Assembly (NCBI RefSeq): GCF_003002025.1 | Contig: NZ_PVZB01000018.1 | Location: 62,001 to 126,000, forward strand | Origin: Paraburkholderia sp. BL25I1N1 | Lineage (GTDB): Bacteria; Pseudomonadota; Gammaproteobacteria; Burkholderiales; Burkholderiaceae | Direction: 5' to 3' | Length of the DNA: 64,000 nt | Shown: in pieces, positions 1 to 10,100 of the stretch | Layout of the letters: each line of letters begins with the position of its first letter | How positions within the stretch are numbered: position 1 is the stretch's first letter | Notes under the pieces: model-generated | Told to the model about the DNA's origin: nothing | The model's input: only the letters and a program-made list of their open reading frames with translations | The model's database searches: none | Program-made: the position numbers and the translations under genes

Positions 1-2
1 TC

Positions 3-1160
3 GCTTATAAGTGGGCGGCTGCCGTGCCGGAACTGAAGGATCTGCCGGGCTTTGCGCAAACCTTCATGCCGCGCGGCCGCGCGCCGGAAGTAAGCGAACT
101 GGTGCGCTTCCCCGGCCACGCGAAGACGCTGCGCAAGCTCGCCGAGCAAGGCCCGCGTGCGTACTACGAAGGCGAGATCGCTGAACGGATCGCCGCGTTC
201 GCCCGCGAAGGCGGCGGCGCGCTGACACTCGACGATCTGCGCAACTACAAAGCGGATTGGGTCGAGCCGATCGGCAAGGATTATCGCGGCTACACGGTGC
301 ACGAAATTCCGCCGAACGGGCAGGGCATCGCGGCGCTGATCGCACTGGGCATCCTCGAAAAATTCGATGTGAAGGAACTGGCGGTCGACAACGTCGAGTC
401 GCAGCACTTGCAGATCGAAGCCATGAAGCTGGCCTTCGCCGATGTCTACCGCTATGTGGCCGATCCGCGCTCCATGGAAGTCACGCCGGAGCAGATGCTC
501 GACGACGCGTACCTCACCTCGCGCGCCAAACTGATCGATCACAAGCGCGCCACGCAGTTCGACTTCGGCATGCCGAAGGCCGGCGGGACCATCTACATGT
601 CGGTGGCTGACGAGCGCGGCATGATGGTCAGCTTCATCCAGTCGAACTACATGGGCTTTGGCTCGGGCATCGTGGTGCCGGATAGCGGCATCGCCATGCA
701 GAACCGCGGCTGCGGATTCTCGATGGACCCGAAATCGCCGAACGTGGTGGAAGGCGGCAAGCGGCCGTTCCACACGATCATCCCGTCGTTCCTCACGCAG
801 CAGGTGGACGGCCGGCAGGAAGCGGTGATGAGCTTCGGCGTGATGGGCGGCGACATGCAACCGCAAGGTCACCTGCAATCCATCGTGCGGATGCTCGACT
901 ACGGTCAGCAGCCGCAGGCCGCGTGCGACGCGCCGCGCTGGAAGGTCAATCGCGACTTCACGATCGACATCGAATCGACGCTCGATCCGAAGACCGCCGA
1001 GGCCTTGCAGAAGCTCGGCCACACGATCAAGTCGGTCGACGATCCGTATATGGACTTCGGCTCCGGCCAGTACATCTGGAAGCTCGATCGCAACGATCCG
1101 GAGCGCGGCTATGTGGCGGCAAGCGATAGCCGCCGTGACGGCTTGGCTGCGGGGTTCTAA
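3..1160 (+). CDS. ggt: gamma-glutamyltransferase-like Ntn hydrolase (5' end missing)
   Basis: The reading frame is open from the first bases of the window, so the N-terminal part lies upstream. The visible ~385 residues cover the end of the large subunit and all of the small subunit of a gamma-glutamyltranspeptidase family enzyme. The autoprocessing nucleophile is probably the Thr of GGTIYMSVAD (codon 588-590), followed by FGSGIVVPDSG and a GGKRPFHTIIPS segment. The classic enzymes have a Ser-Ser pair near that last segment, and here it reads HTII, which resembles YwrD-type or acylase-like members. Known family role: hydrolysis or transfer of gamma-glutamyl groups, or acylase activity, usually periplasmic. 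The exact substrate cannot be read. The MFS gene follows after about 190 bp on the same strand. Confidence 0.85.
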   Translation, partial: AYKWAAAVPELKDLPGFAQTFMPRGRAPEVSELVRFPGHAKTLRKLAEQGPRAYYEGEIAERIAAFAREGGGALTLDDLRNYKADWVEPIGKDYRGYTVHEIPPNGQGIAALIALGILEKFDVKELAVDNVESQHLQIEAMKLAFADVYRYVADPRSMEVTPEQMLDDAYLTSRAKLIDHKRATQFDFGMPKAGGTIYMSVADERGMMVSFIQSNYMGFGSGIVVPDSGIAMQNRGCGFSMDPKSPNVVEGGKRPFHTIIPSFLTQQVDGRQEAVMSFGVMGGDMQPQGHLQSIVRMLDYGQQPQAACDAPRWKVNRDFTIDIESTLDPKTAEALQKLGHTIKSVDDPYMDFGSGQYIWKLDRNDPERGYVAASDSRRDGLAAGF

Positions 1161-1352
1161 GCAGGCATCCATGCGCGAGGCGGGGCGCCGCTCGAAGCGG
1201 CGCTTCCGTGCGTGCGCAGGCGACGCTTTGGCGCGCATTCCGCTGCACGCTAAAGGCACCGCGCAGATCAAATACACCGGTTGCCGGCGTCGCCTCTCGC
1301 ACGCCAGGCATCCGGCATCCGGCATCGAGCATCAGACAGGGCAGGAGACATC

Positions 1353-2717
1353 ATGCAGACCCACGCGTCGCCTTCGGCGGCAGCTTCCCCTCATTCCGCG
1401 CCCGCGCCGCTTTCCAAAGCGATGGTGCGGCGGATCGTGTTTTCGTCGTCGGTCGGCAATGCGCTCGAGTGGTTCGATTTTCTGGTCTACGGCTACTTCG
1501 CGACCATCATCGCCAAACAGTTTTTCCCGATGCAGGACGAGTGGCTCTCCACGCTGCTCGCTATCGCCACCTTCGGCATTTCGTTTCTGATGCGGCCGCT
1601 GGGCGCGGTCGTGCTGGGCGTCTACGGCGACCGCAAGGGACGCAAGGCGGCACTGACGCTCGCCATCGCGCTGATGATGGTCGGCACTTTCACGATGGCG
1701 GTAATGCCGCCGTATGCATCGATCGGTATCGCGGCGCCGATTCTGATTCTGCTCGCGCGGCTCGTGCAAGGATTCGCGGTGGGCGGTGAGTTCGGCAGCG
1801 CGACGGCGTTCATGGTCGAGCATAGCGCGTCGCGCCGCGGCTATTACGCGAGTTGGCAGTTCGCGAGCCAGGGGCTTGCCGCGATTACGGCCGCCGCGTT
1901 TGGCTCGTTGCTGACTGCATGGATGCCGCCCGCGCAACTGAACGACTGGGGCTGGCGCCTGCCGTTCGTGTTCGGTTTGCTGGTCGGCCCGGTGGGCTAT
2001 TACATCCGTTCGCATCTCGACGAGACGCCGGAGTTCCTCGCGCTGCGCGAGGCACGCGAAGCGGCCAGCGCTCGCTCGACGGCAAACGCGGAGAAGGACG
2101 CCTCGTTCGCGAGCCAGTGGGTCAACCTGCTGCTCGCGGTCGGCATCGTCGCGCAATCCACGGTGGGCGTCTATGTGCTGCAGCTCTACATGCCGATGTA
2201 CGCCGTCAAGCAATTGCACATGCCCGCGGCGGCATCGTTCGGCGTGGTGGTGCTCAACGGCGGCCTGCAATTCCTGCTTTCGCCGGTGATGGGCGCGTTG
2301 TCCGATCGCATCGGCCGGATTCGCATCATGCTGACCACGTCGATTTTGATGGGCACGCTGATCTATCCGATGTTCGCGCTGCTGCAGTCTCATCCGACCG
2401 TCGGCTGGCTGCTCGTGTTGCAGGGTACGGCGGGACTTTTCAAGGCCGCTTACTCCGGACCGATGCCCGCGCTGATGTCCGAAATCTTTCCGACGCAGGT
2501 GCGCTCGACCGGTCTTTCAATCGGTTACAGCATCGGCGTGACGATCTTCGGCGGCTTCGCGCCCACCATCGTCGAAACGTTCATTCATTTGACCGGCGAC
2601 AAACTTGCGCCAAGTTATTACGTGCTGATTGCCGCGCTACTGTCGGGTCTCTCGCTCGTGGTCGTGGCGTGGCGCATGCGCCGCGTGCGTCTGACGCGAG
2701 GCGTTCAGATGGCCTGA
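1353..2717 (+). CDS. MFS transporter, metabolite:H+ symporter (MHS) family
   Basis: A 454-residue, 12-helix major facilitator. The N-terminal GNALEWFDFLVYGYF segment and the loop 2-3 motif GDRKGRKAA are typical of the MHS branch (citrate, alpha-ketoglutarate, proline/betaine and related proton symporters). A second motif, ALSDRIGRIRI, starts the C-terminal half. I chose the ATG at 1353 because CAGGAGA lies 5-10 bases upstream and the protein then starts at the usual distance before helix 1. An upstream in-frame start at 1281 would add an Arg-rich stretch with no family counterpart. The substrate is unknown. The preceding gamma-glutamyltransferase-like gene hints at uptake of a small organic or amino acid, but this is only positional inference. 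Confidence 0.85.
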   Translation: MQTHASPSAAASPHSAPAPLSKAMVRRIVFSSSVGNALEWFDFLVYGYFATIIAKQFFPMQDEWLSTLLAIATFGISFLMRPLGAVVLGVYGDRKGRKAALTLAIALMMVGTFTMAVMPPYASIGIAAPILILLARLVQGFAVGGEFGSATAFMVEHSASRRGYYASWQFASQGLAAITAAAFGSLLTAWMPPAQLNDWGWRLPFVFGLLVGPVGYYIRSHLDETPEFLALREAREAASARSTANAEKDASFASQWVNLLLAVGIVAQSTVGVYVLQLYMPMYAVKQLHMPAAASFGVVVLNGGLQFLLSPVMGALSDRIGRIRIMLTTSILMGTLIYPMFALLQSHPTVGWLLVLQGTAGLFKAAYSGPMPALMSEIFPTQVRSTGLSIGYSIGVTIFGGFAPTIVETFIHLTGDKLAPSYYVLIAALLSGLSLVVVAWRMRRVRLTRGVQMA

Positions 2718-3064
2718 TCGCAGGCCTTGCGCCGTTGAATCAAAGCGCCGCTACGCCCGTCCAACCTGACTGACGAGCGATCGCCGCAAACTCAAGCCAG
2801 CTCTTCAGCTGGCTTTTTTTATGCTCCGCGCGATGCGCTTTTGTCCGGTCGAATGATTCGACTACCGCGCCATTGGAACTGCGGCGCGTCGGCATGGTCT
2901 GTGCTCTGTTATCTGCAGAGTTGCGAAACACCGACTAAGATGCAGGATACAAGGGGTTAACTCTAATTCAAGGCGCTGTATCAGACACGGCGGACCGGCC
3001 CGGCCGAGAGCGGGCGGTCTCGAGCATGCTCCGCGAGTCGATACAGCTTTCGGAGCAAGACACG
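2718..3064. other. intergenic region, no gene seen
   Basis: About 350 bp between the MFS transporter and the ferritin-like gene. It holds the transporter's terminator (2794-2820). The rest is comparatively AT-rich and probably carries the promoter of the next gene, but I cannot place a convincing -35/-10 pair. Confidence 0.5.
2794..2820 (+). terminator. Rho-independent terminator after the MFS gene
   Basis: Perfect 9-bp stem AAGCCAGCT / AGCTGGCTT with a CTTC loop, followed by a run of T. Confidence 0.9.
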
Positions 3065-3892
3065 ATGCATACAGAGCTGAACCATGTCATGCCCTGGCGG
3101 ATCGAGGACATCGACCTCACCCGCATTGATCGGCAAAAGGCCGTCGCTAACGAAGACTTGCTGCTGCTGCTGTGCGCGTCTTCGTTTATCGAAAGCGGCT
3201 CCGATCTGTACACCAGCAATCTGAGCACTTTCTTTAACGGCGATCCTGAAGTCTCGGCCTGGCTCAACCAGGAGTGGGAGCCTGAAGAGTTGCAGCACGG
3301 TCGCGCGCTCAAGACGTATATCGCTTACGTGTGGCCCGAATTCGACTGGGACACGGCATTTCGTAATTTCATGGAAGAGTATTCGCTGACCTGCTCAGTG
3401 GAGGACTTCGAAAAGACCCGCGCGCTCGAGATGGTCGCGCGCTGCGTGGTGGAAACCGGCACCGCGACCTTGTATCGCGCGATCGGCGAATGCTCGGACG
3501 AGCCCGTGCTCAAGCAGATCACCGACAACATCCGCACCGACGAAGTGCGTCACTACAAGCACTTTTTCAAGTACTTCAAGAAGTACAACAAGATCGAAGG
3601 CAACGGCCGGCTGGCTGTGCTCGGCGCGCTTATGCGCCGGGTCATGGAGATCAAGAACGAAGACTCGGAAATCGCCTTGCGGCACGTCTTCGCGACTCGT
3701 TATCCGGAGCGCGTGCACGACTCGACCTACAACCGCGCGCGCGCGGCGCGGATCAATGCGCTGGTGCGGCGCAATCTGTCGGCCGATATGTGCGTCAAGA
3801 TGCTGCTCAAGCCGCTGAATCTGCCGGCGCGGATCCAGCCGGGCGTGCATTACCCGCTCGCCAAGATCACGCAGCACGTGTTCTTTCGCTGA
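3065..3892 (+). CDS. ferritin-like di-iron domain protein, function unknown
   Basis: A 275-residue soluble protein, mostly helical. It carries the complete carboxylate/histidine set of the ferritin-like di-iron fold in the order Glu, ExxH, Glu, ExxH: E43 (FIESGSD), E75-x-x-H78 (EELQH), E130 (VVETGT) and E160-x-x-H163 (DEVRHY). Proteins of this superfamily include desaturases, monooxygenases and aldehyde-processing enzymes; I cannot assign a reaction. The start at 3065 is preferred because GGAGCAAG sits just upstream; an ATG at 3026 would add 13 residues. The gene is monocistronic, with a strong terminator directly after it. Confidence 0.75.
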   Translation: MHTELNHVMPWRIEDIDLTRIDRQKAVANEDLLLLLCASSFIESGSDLYTSNLSTFFNGDPEVSAWLNQEWEPEELQHGRALKTYIAYVWPEFDWDTAFRNFMEEYSLTCSVEDFEKTRALEMVARCVVETGTATLYRAIGECSDEPVLKQITDNIRTDEVRHYKHFFKYFKKYNKIEGNGRLAVLGALMRRVMEIKNEDSEIALRHVFATRYPERVHDSTYNRARAARINALVRRNLSADMCVKMLLKPLNLPARIQPGVHYPLAKITQHVFFR

Positions 3893-3916
3893 TCGCCTGG
3901 CGTGAATCCCGGTGTT

Positions 3917-3950
3917 GCAAATGGCCCGCTTAGGCGGGCCATTTGCTTTT
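3917..3950 (+). terminator. Rho-independent terminator after the ferritin-like gene
   Basis: 13-bp perfect stem GCAAATGGCCCGC with its complement, TTAG loop, then TTTT. Confidence 0.92.
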
Positions 3951-3994
3951 CGAGGCATGATGCAGACTGGCTCACTTCTCATCCCATCGATACC

Positions 3995-4519
3995 ATGAGC
4001 GATTCCCCAACACCCGAACGTCCAGTCGAACAGAACGTGTTCGATGAATGGCCCGATGCCGTACGCGCCTTGTTCGACGGTTCGTCGCTCGCGGGCAAGA
4101 CGGGGTTCACCGCGTCGCTGCTGAGCGTCGATACGAATGGCCATGTGCGCACGTCGCTGCTTGGCGTCGGCGAGTTGTACGCGCCTGACTCGCGCACGTT
4201 ATGCATCGCGCTGTGGCCGCAAGCGAGGGCGACGCGCGCCATCGCGCACAGCGGACGGGCAGCGCTCACCTTTGTCTGCGACGAGGCGTTCTATCAGGTG
4301 CAGTTGCTGATGACGCCGCTAGCGAGCGTCGCGGGCGATGCCAGCGGGCTTGTCTATCTGCACGGCTCGATCGACACGGCCGAGGCGCAAAGCGTTCGTT
4401 ATGCGCGCCTGACGAGCGGCATTACGTTCGAACTGGAAGGGGACGGAGAGGCGGTGCTCGATCGATGGGAACAGCAGATCGAGCACCTGAAGCAAGCGGC
4501 TGCCGCGGCGGGCCGGTAG
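3995..4519 (+). CDS. pyridoxamine 5'-phosphate oxidase-like (split-barrel flavin fold) protein
   Basis: 174 residues from the ATG at 3995 (MSDSPTPERP). The pattern of a short helix, then TGFTASLLSVDTNGHVRTSLLGVGELYA and SGRAALTFVCDEAFYQVQLLM, resembles small PNPOx-like proteins that bind flavin or haem. No catalytic motif lets me name a substrate. An in-frame ATG at 3902 would place the start inside the preceding transcript's terminator, so I reject it. The gene converges on rhlE. Assignment is by fold pattern only; specific function unknown. Confidence 0.55.
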   Translation: MSDSPTPERPVEQNVFDEWPDAVRALFDGSSLAGKTGFTASLLSVDTNGHVRTSLLGVGELYAPDSRTLCIALWPQARATRAIAHSGRAALTFVCDEAFYQVQLLMTPLASVAGDASGLVYLHGSIDTAEAQSVRYARLTSGITFELEGDGEAVLDRWEQQIEHLKQAAAAAGR

Positions 4520-4564
4520 CCCTCGATGTAAGGACAACTGCCGTGGATGGTTGAGCGGCTTGCT

Positions 4565-4599
4565 GCCGGCCGCCGTCCTTGGTGCAAGGAACGGCCGGC
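4565..4599. repeat. inverted repeat between convergent genes
   Basis: GCCGGCCG and CGGCCGGC arms enclose a second complementary pair (CGTCCTTG / CAAGGAACG, one bulge). The hairpin is strong but has no T-tract on either strand, so it may be a mRNA 3'-end stabiliser rather than a terminator. Confidence 0.4.
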
Positions 4600-4702
4600 G
4601 AGTGTGTGCCTTTAGGCGTGGCGGCTATCTTGCCCGCTGCCGCCGGCCCGTCGTGCTTAGCGCAACGACAGTGGCCAGCGAGCGTGGGCTGAGCCTCGAA
4701 GC

Positions 4703-6256
<1,554 letters not shown>

Positions 6257-6471
6257 AAAAGATCTTTGCAATGCAGTTTCGCGGACGGACACACCTGAAT
6301 TCAGGCAGGCATGAACGCGGCATGAACACACCCGCATGGCGTGTTCGAGGCCGAAGCCCAGTTCCGTTCGCAGAGAAATCGGCGGCACGCGCGCAAACGC
6401 GTGCCGAATGCTTCAACGCGCTATGCAGACACGTTGACTGGCCTTAAGTTGCATTTCGCCGCCGTGGGGTG

Positions 6472-7092
6472 TCATGCGACGTAGCGCGCGACACTGACGA
6501 ATTGACACAGACTGCCCGCCAGTACGAACAGGTGCCAGATACCATGTCCGTGCCGGATGCGCTCGTCGTTGATGAAGAAGTAGATGCCGACGCTATAGAT
6601 GATTCCGCCGGCCACGAGCCAGGCGGTACCCGCTGCCGGTAAGGCTTCAACCAGCGGGCGGACGGCAACGAGCGCGAGCCATCCCATCAGGACATACAGC
6701 ACCATCGAAACGCTGCGGGTGCGTCGCCCCAGCGTCAATTCCTGCACGATGCCGAGAGCGGCAAGCCCCCAGCTTACGCCGAATAGCGACCAGCCCCACG
6801 GTCCGCGCAATGTGACGAGCGTGAACGGAGTGTAGCTGCCGGCGATCAGCAGGTAGATCGCCGAATGGTCACATTTCTGCAGAACCGCCTTCGCGCGCGG
6901 ATTGCGCACGCTGTGGTAAAGCGTCGAGATAGCATACAGCACGAACAGCATCGCACCGTACACGCTGAAGCTGACCACCTTGTACGCGTCGCCGTCGAGC
7001 GCGCCCATCGTCACGAGCGTTGCAAGACCCGCCACCGACAGTACGGCGCCGACGAGGTGGGTAATGCTGTTGAAACGCTCCCCGGCATGCAC
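6472..7092 (-). CDS. hemolysin III / YqfA (TrhA) family membrane protein
   Basis: 206 residues, seven predicted helices, and the conserved pattern of this family: NSITHLVGA near the N-terminus, ISTLYHSV, KCDHSAIYLLIAGSYTP in the middle and HGIWHLFVLAGSLCQF near the C-terminus. The Asp/His residues in these segments correspond to the putative metal site shared with the PAQR/adiponectin-receptor superfamily. Bacterial members are linked to membrane lipid homeostasis; the haemolysin name is historical. Single gene on the minus strand upstream of rhlE, with ~215 bp between them. Confidence 0.85.
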   Translation of the reverse strand: MHAGERFNSITHLVGAVLSVAGLATLVTMGALDGDAYKVVSFSVYGAMLFVLYAISTLYHSVRNPRAKAVLQKCDHSAIYLLIAGSYTPFTLVTLRGPWGWSLFGVSWGLAALGIVQELTLGRRTRSVSMVLYVLMGWLALVAVRPLVEALPAAGTAWLVAGGIIYSVGIYFFINDERIRHGHGIWHLFVLAGSLCQFVSVARYVA

Positions 7093-7227
7093 GATTCTTA
7101 TCTCCTGCCCAGTTTCATAAGCGCCCCCAGACCTGTCGCTGCGCGCCGAACCCCCGCGGGGGCGAGAAAACTAGCGGCGGCCCGGCGTTTATCTCAGGGT
7201 AAATACTCCCCTATGATACCGGTCCTT

Positions 7228-7269
7228 CAAAAACGAAGGGCGCGGCCGCGAATTTCGCAGGCCGCGCCC
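7228..7269 (-). terminator. Rho-independent terminator after the cytochrome operon
   Basis: On the minus strand: 10-bp stem GGGCGCGGCC / GGCCGCGCCC with a 12-nt loop, then TTCGTTTTTG. Confidence 0.85.
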
Positions 7270-7288
7270 CGGGTGCAACGAACGCTGC

Positions 7289-8587
7289 TTAGTCGAGCGG
7301 CGCCGAACGCAGATCGGACACTTGCTGCGGCGACACGGCCGTGCCGTGGTTGCCCCAGGACATACGGATGTACGTCACAACCGCCGCGACTTCCTGATTC
7401 GACAGTGCTTGTGCGAACGGCGGCATGCCGTACGGATGCGGGTTGGCATCCGTGCTCGGCGGGTATCCGCCGTTCAGCACCATACGGATCGGGTTGACCG
7501 CCGACGGCATCTGAATCGACTGGTTGTTCGCGAGCGGCGGGAAGGCCGGCGGCATGCCGAGGCCATTTTCCGCATGGCACTTCGCGCAGTTGTCAGCGTA
7601 GATCTTCTGACCTTGCTTCAACAGTTCGCCGCCGAACTTTTCAGACGTTTCGAGCTGCAGCGGCTCAGGTGCTTCGCTCTTCTGCGGAATCGTCTTCAGG
7701 TACGTGGCCATCGCGTTGATGTCCGCGTCCGACATGTACTGCAGGCTGTTGTGAACCACTTCAGCCATCGGACCGAACACGGCGCCGCGGTTCGACACGC
7801 CGGTCTTCAGCAGATCGGCGATGTCTTTGGTTTCCCAGTCGCCGAGGCCGGCTTCCTTGTTCGACGTGAGCGACGGTGCATACCAGTTCTGCAGCGGGAT
7901 CAGGCCGCCGGCAAACGCCGCCGAGCTCACCGGGCCGCCCATGGCGTTGATCGATGTGTGGCACATGCCGCAGTGGCCGAGACCTTCGATCAGGTACGCG
8001 CCACGGTTCCATTCGACCGACTTGGTCGGATCCGGCTTGTACTCGCCTTCACGGAAGAACAGCGTGCGCCAGCCAATCAGCATGTTGCGCTGGTTGAACG
8101 GGAATTTCAGTTCGTGCGGACGGCTCGGCACGTTGACCGGCGCGACCGAACGCAGGTACGCGTAGATCGCGTCCGAGTCGGCGCGCGTGACCTTCGTGTA
8201 GCTGGTGAACGGGAAGCCCGGATACAGCAGACTGCCGTCTTTCGAACGGCCGGTGTGCATGGCGCGATAGAAGTCGTCCTGCGTCCACTTGCCGATACCG
8301 TACTGGTCGTCAGGCGTGATGTTCGGCGTGAACATCGTGCCGAACGGCGTGGCCATGGGCAGACCGCCGGCGAACTGCTTGCCGCCGCGCACTGTGTGGC
8401 AGGCGATACAGTCGCCGGCGCGGGCGAGATACTCGCCTTGCTTGATCAGCGCGGCCTGGTCGGCGGGCGTTGCCGCCATGGCCGTGCCGTTATGCAGATG
8501 GTCGCCGCCCGACCACAGGACGGGAACGAGTGCGGCAGCCGCAACGACGACGACTGCCGAGAGGGCGAACAAAGACTTGCGTTTCAT
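7289..8587 (-). CDS. tri-haem c-type cytochrome (alcohol/gluconate dehydrogenase cytochrome-subunit type)
   Basis: 432 residues with a signal peptide (MKRKSLFALSAVVVVAAAALVP) and three CxxCH haem-c sites in order: CIACH, CGMCH and CAKCH. This arrangement is that of the membrane-associated cytochrome subunit of periplasmic alcohol, aldehyde or gluconate dehydrogenases, which passes electrons to quinone or oxidase. The gene follows the diheme c4 gene by 21 bp on the same strand and ends at a strong terminator, so the two form an operon. No dehydrogenase subunit is in the operon, so the electron donor is not visible here. Confidence 0.88.
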   Translation of the reverse strand: MKRKSLFALSAVVVVAAAALVPVLWSGGDHLHNGTAMAATPADQAALIKQGEYLARAGDCIACHTVRGGKQFAGGLPMATPFGTMFTPNITPDDQYGIGKWTQDDFYRAMHTGRSKDGSLLYPGFPFTSYTKVTRADSDAIYAYLRSVAPVNVPSRPHELKFPFNQRNMLIGWRTLFFREGEYKPDPTKSVEWNRGAYLIEGLGHCGMCHTSINAMGGPVSSAAFAGGLIPLQNWYAPSLTSNKEAGLGDWETKDIADLLKTGVSNRGAVFGPMAEVVHNSLQYMSDADINAMATYLKTIPQKSEAPEPLQLETSEKFGGELLKQGQKIYADNCAKCHAENGLGMPPAFPPLANNQSIQMPSAVNPIRMVLNGGYPPSTDANPHPYGMPPFAQALSNQEVAAVVTYIRMSWGNHGTAVSPQQVSDLRSAPLD

Positions 8588-8608
8588 TTGAGTGTCTCTC
8601 CCGGTGCC

Positions 8609-9340
8609 TTATTGCGGTTCGCTGCCGCAGGCAAGCGGAGTCTTCATCGAGCGGGCTGGAGCCGGCACGGGGTTTTGTGGGGCCTGCTGCGTGGAAAGCC
8701 AGGCGGCAACGGCGTTCACGTCTTCGTCGGTCAGACGCGTGGCGATGGTGTGCATGCAATCAGGCGCGATGGCATGGCGCGAACCCGAGCGCCATGCGCC
8801 GAGCTGCGCGCTGATGTAGTCCGAATGCAGGCCGACCAGACCCGGGATAGCGGGTTGCATACCGGTCAGCGTCTTGCCGTGGCAGGCCGCGCAAGCCGGA
8901 ATCTGCTTCGACGCGTCGCCGTTCAGCACGATCTGCTGGCCGCGCGCGAGCGTGCTCGACGATACCGTCGGCTTGGCCGGCGGCGGATACGGAGGACGCT
9001 GTTGCGAGAAATAAGTGGCGATCTGATGAAGGTAGTCGTCCGAGAGATACGTGACGAGGTAGTTCATGGGCGGGTACTTGCGGCGCCCTTCGCGGAAATT
9101 CTGTAGCTGGTTGTACAGATAGTCGGCAGGCTTGCCCGCGAGGCGAGGGAAGTAGTCGTTGTCCGTACCTTGCCCATGTGTGCCGTGGCAGGCCGTGCAG
9201 CCTTGCACGCGCGCTTCCATCGTATCGGGGGCTTTCGGCTGAGTCTGCGCTTTCGCAGCGCTATAAACGCCCGCGGAGCCGATCAGCAGAAGGGCGAGCA
9301 ACGGGCGGAAAATGCGTCTTGAAGACACGCGTAACTCCAT
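8609..9340 (-). CDS. cytochrome c4-like diheme cytochrome
   Basis: 243 residues from the ATG at 9340: a signal peptide (RRIFRPLLALLLIGSAGVYSA), then two cytochrome-c domains with CTACH and CAACH. Distal Met candidates include PPMNYL in domain 1. An in-frame start at 9412 would put a Cys/Arg-rich tail before the signal peptide and is less likely. c4 cytochromes shuttle electrons to terminal oxidases in the periplasm, and coupling to the tri-haem cytochrome encoded 21 bp downstream is the obvious inference. C-terminal tail KTPLACGSEPQ has an extra Cys of unknown use. Divergent from copC. Confidence 0.85.
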   Translation of the reverse strand: MELRVSSRRIFRPLLALLLIGSAGVYSAAKAQTQPKAPDTMEARVQGCTACHGTHGQGTDNDYFPRLAGKPADYLYNQLQNFREGRRKYPPMNYLVTYLSDDYLHQIATYFSQQRPPYPPPAKPTVSSSTLARGQQIVLNGDASKQIPACAACHGKTLTGMQPAIPGLVGLHSDYISAQLGAWRSGSRHAIAPDCMHTIATRLTDEDVNAVAAWLSTQQAPQNPVPAPARSMKTPLACGSEPQ

Positions 9341-9722
9341 CAAAATCGGGGACCTGACCGAACTTCGAGCGGCTCGGTGTGAAGGGCAGCCGGCGCTGCG
9401 GCGACGCAGCATTCTATCATCGAAGGGTGATGATGACTATTTGGCACATTAGAGAAGGTTCCGGCTGTCACAGCCATGCGACAGTTTGACGCGCACAAGC
9501 GTTTCACGCTGCCTGACTGTTATCCCAAATTTGTCTGCGCGATCAATGGCGCAACGCTCGAGCCTGGGCGATCTATCTATAAACCAGGTTGAACCGACGC
9601 CCGCGCGAACCATCGAAGCGTACACTTCCGGGCGCGCCGGACTGGATCCGACGTGGTCCCGGCCTCGACGTGTCCGGCCCGACGCCCCCCACTGTTTCCT
9701 GATCATCCGCTATCGGTCTTAC
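9341..9722. other. divergent intergenic region, cytochromes / copCD
   Basis: About 380 bp that should hold both promoters. I see one short palindrome, GGCTGT-C-ACAGCC at 9463-9475, which could be an operator. The plus-strand frame is open through much of it but has no family similarity, so I do not call a gene. Confidence 0.4.
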
Positions 9723-10100
9723 ATGAAGCTACCTGATTTTTCCCGTCCGGCGTTGCGAGCGTCGATGCTCGGCGCCGCGGCGCTGCTTGTGACGTCCACG
9801 GCATTCGCCCATGCGCATCTGAGCTCGAGCGAGCCGGCGGCCAACGCCGAAGTCGCCGCGCCCTCCGAAGTGACGATCCACTTCACCGAGCCGCTCGAAC
9901 CGGCTTTCAGCAAGATCACGCTTGCCGACACCAGCGGCAAGGCGGCCGCGGCAATTGAGTCGCAGGTCGACAAGGACGACGCCAGGGTCATGCATCTGCC
10001 GCTGCCGCAGTTGAGCACCGGCCGCTATGCCGTGCACTGGATCGCGGTAGCCACGGACGGCCACCGTACCCAAGGCGACTTTGCGTTTATCGTCAAATGA
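9723..10100 (+). CDS. copC: CopC-domain copper resistance protein
   Basis: 125 residues. A signal peptide ends at TAFAHAHL, placing His at the mature N-terminus. The CopC/YcnJ-type beta-sandwich follows: HLSSSEPAANAEV, IHFTEPLEP, then YAVHWIAVATDGHRTQGDFAFIV. The N-terminal AHAHL and the DGHRTQG motif contain the Cu(II)-binding His/Asp residues of this family. I chose the ATG at 9723, since the signal peptide begins there; upstream in-frame starts precede it with unrelated sequence. The stop codon overlaps the copD start by 4 bp (ATGA), so translation is coupled. Confidence 0.9.
   Translation: MKLPDFSRPALRASMLGAAALLVTSTAFAHAHLSSSEPAANAEVAAPSEVTIHFTEPLEPAFSKITLADTSGKAAAAIESQVDKDDARVMHLPLPQLSTGRYAVHWIAVATDGHRTQGDFAFIVK

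Noticed and set aside
7151-7162. CCCCCGCGGGGG palindrome upstream of the hemolysin III gene
   Set aside because: Short GC palindromes are expected at this base composition; nothing ties it to a function.
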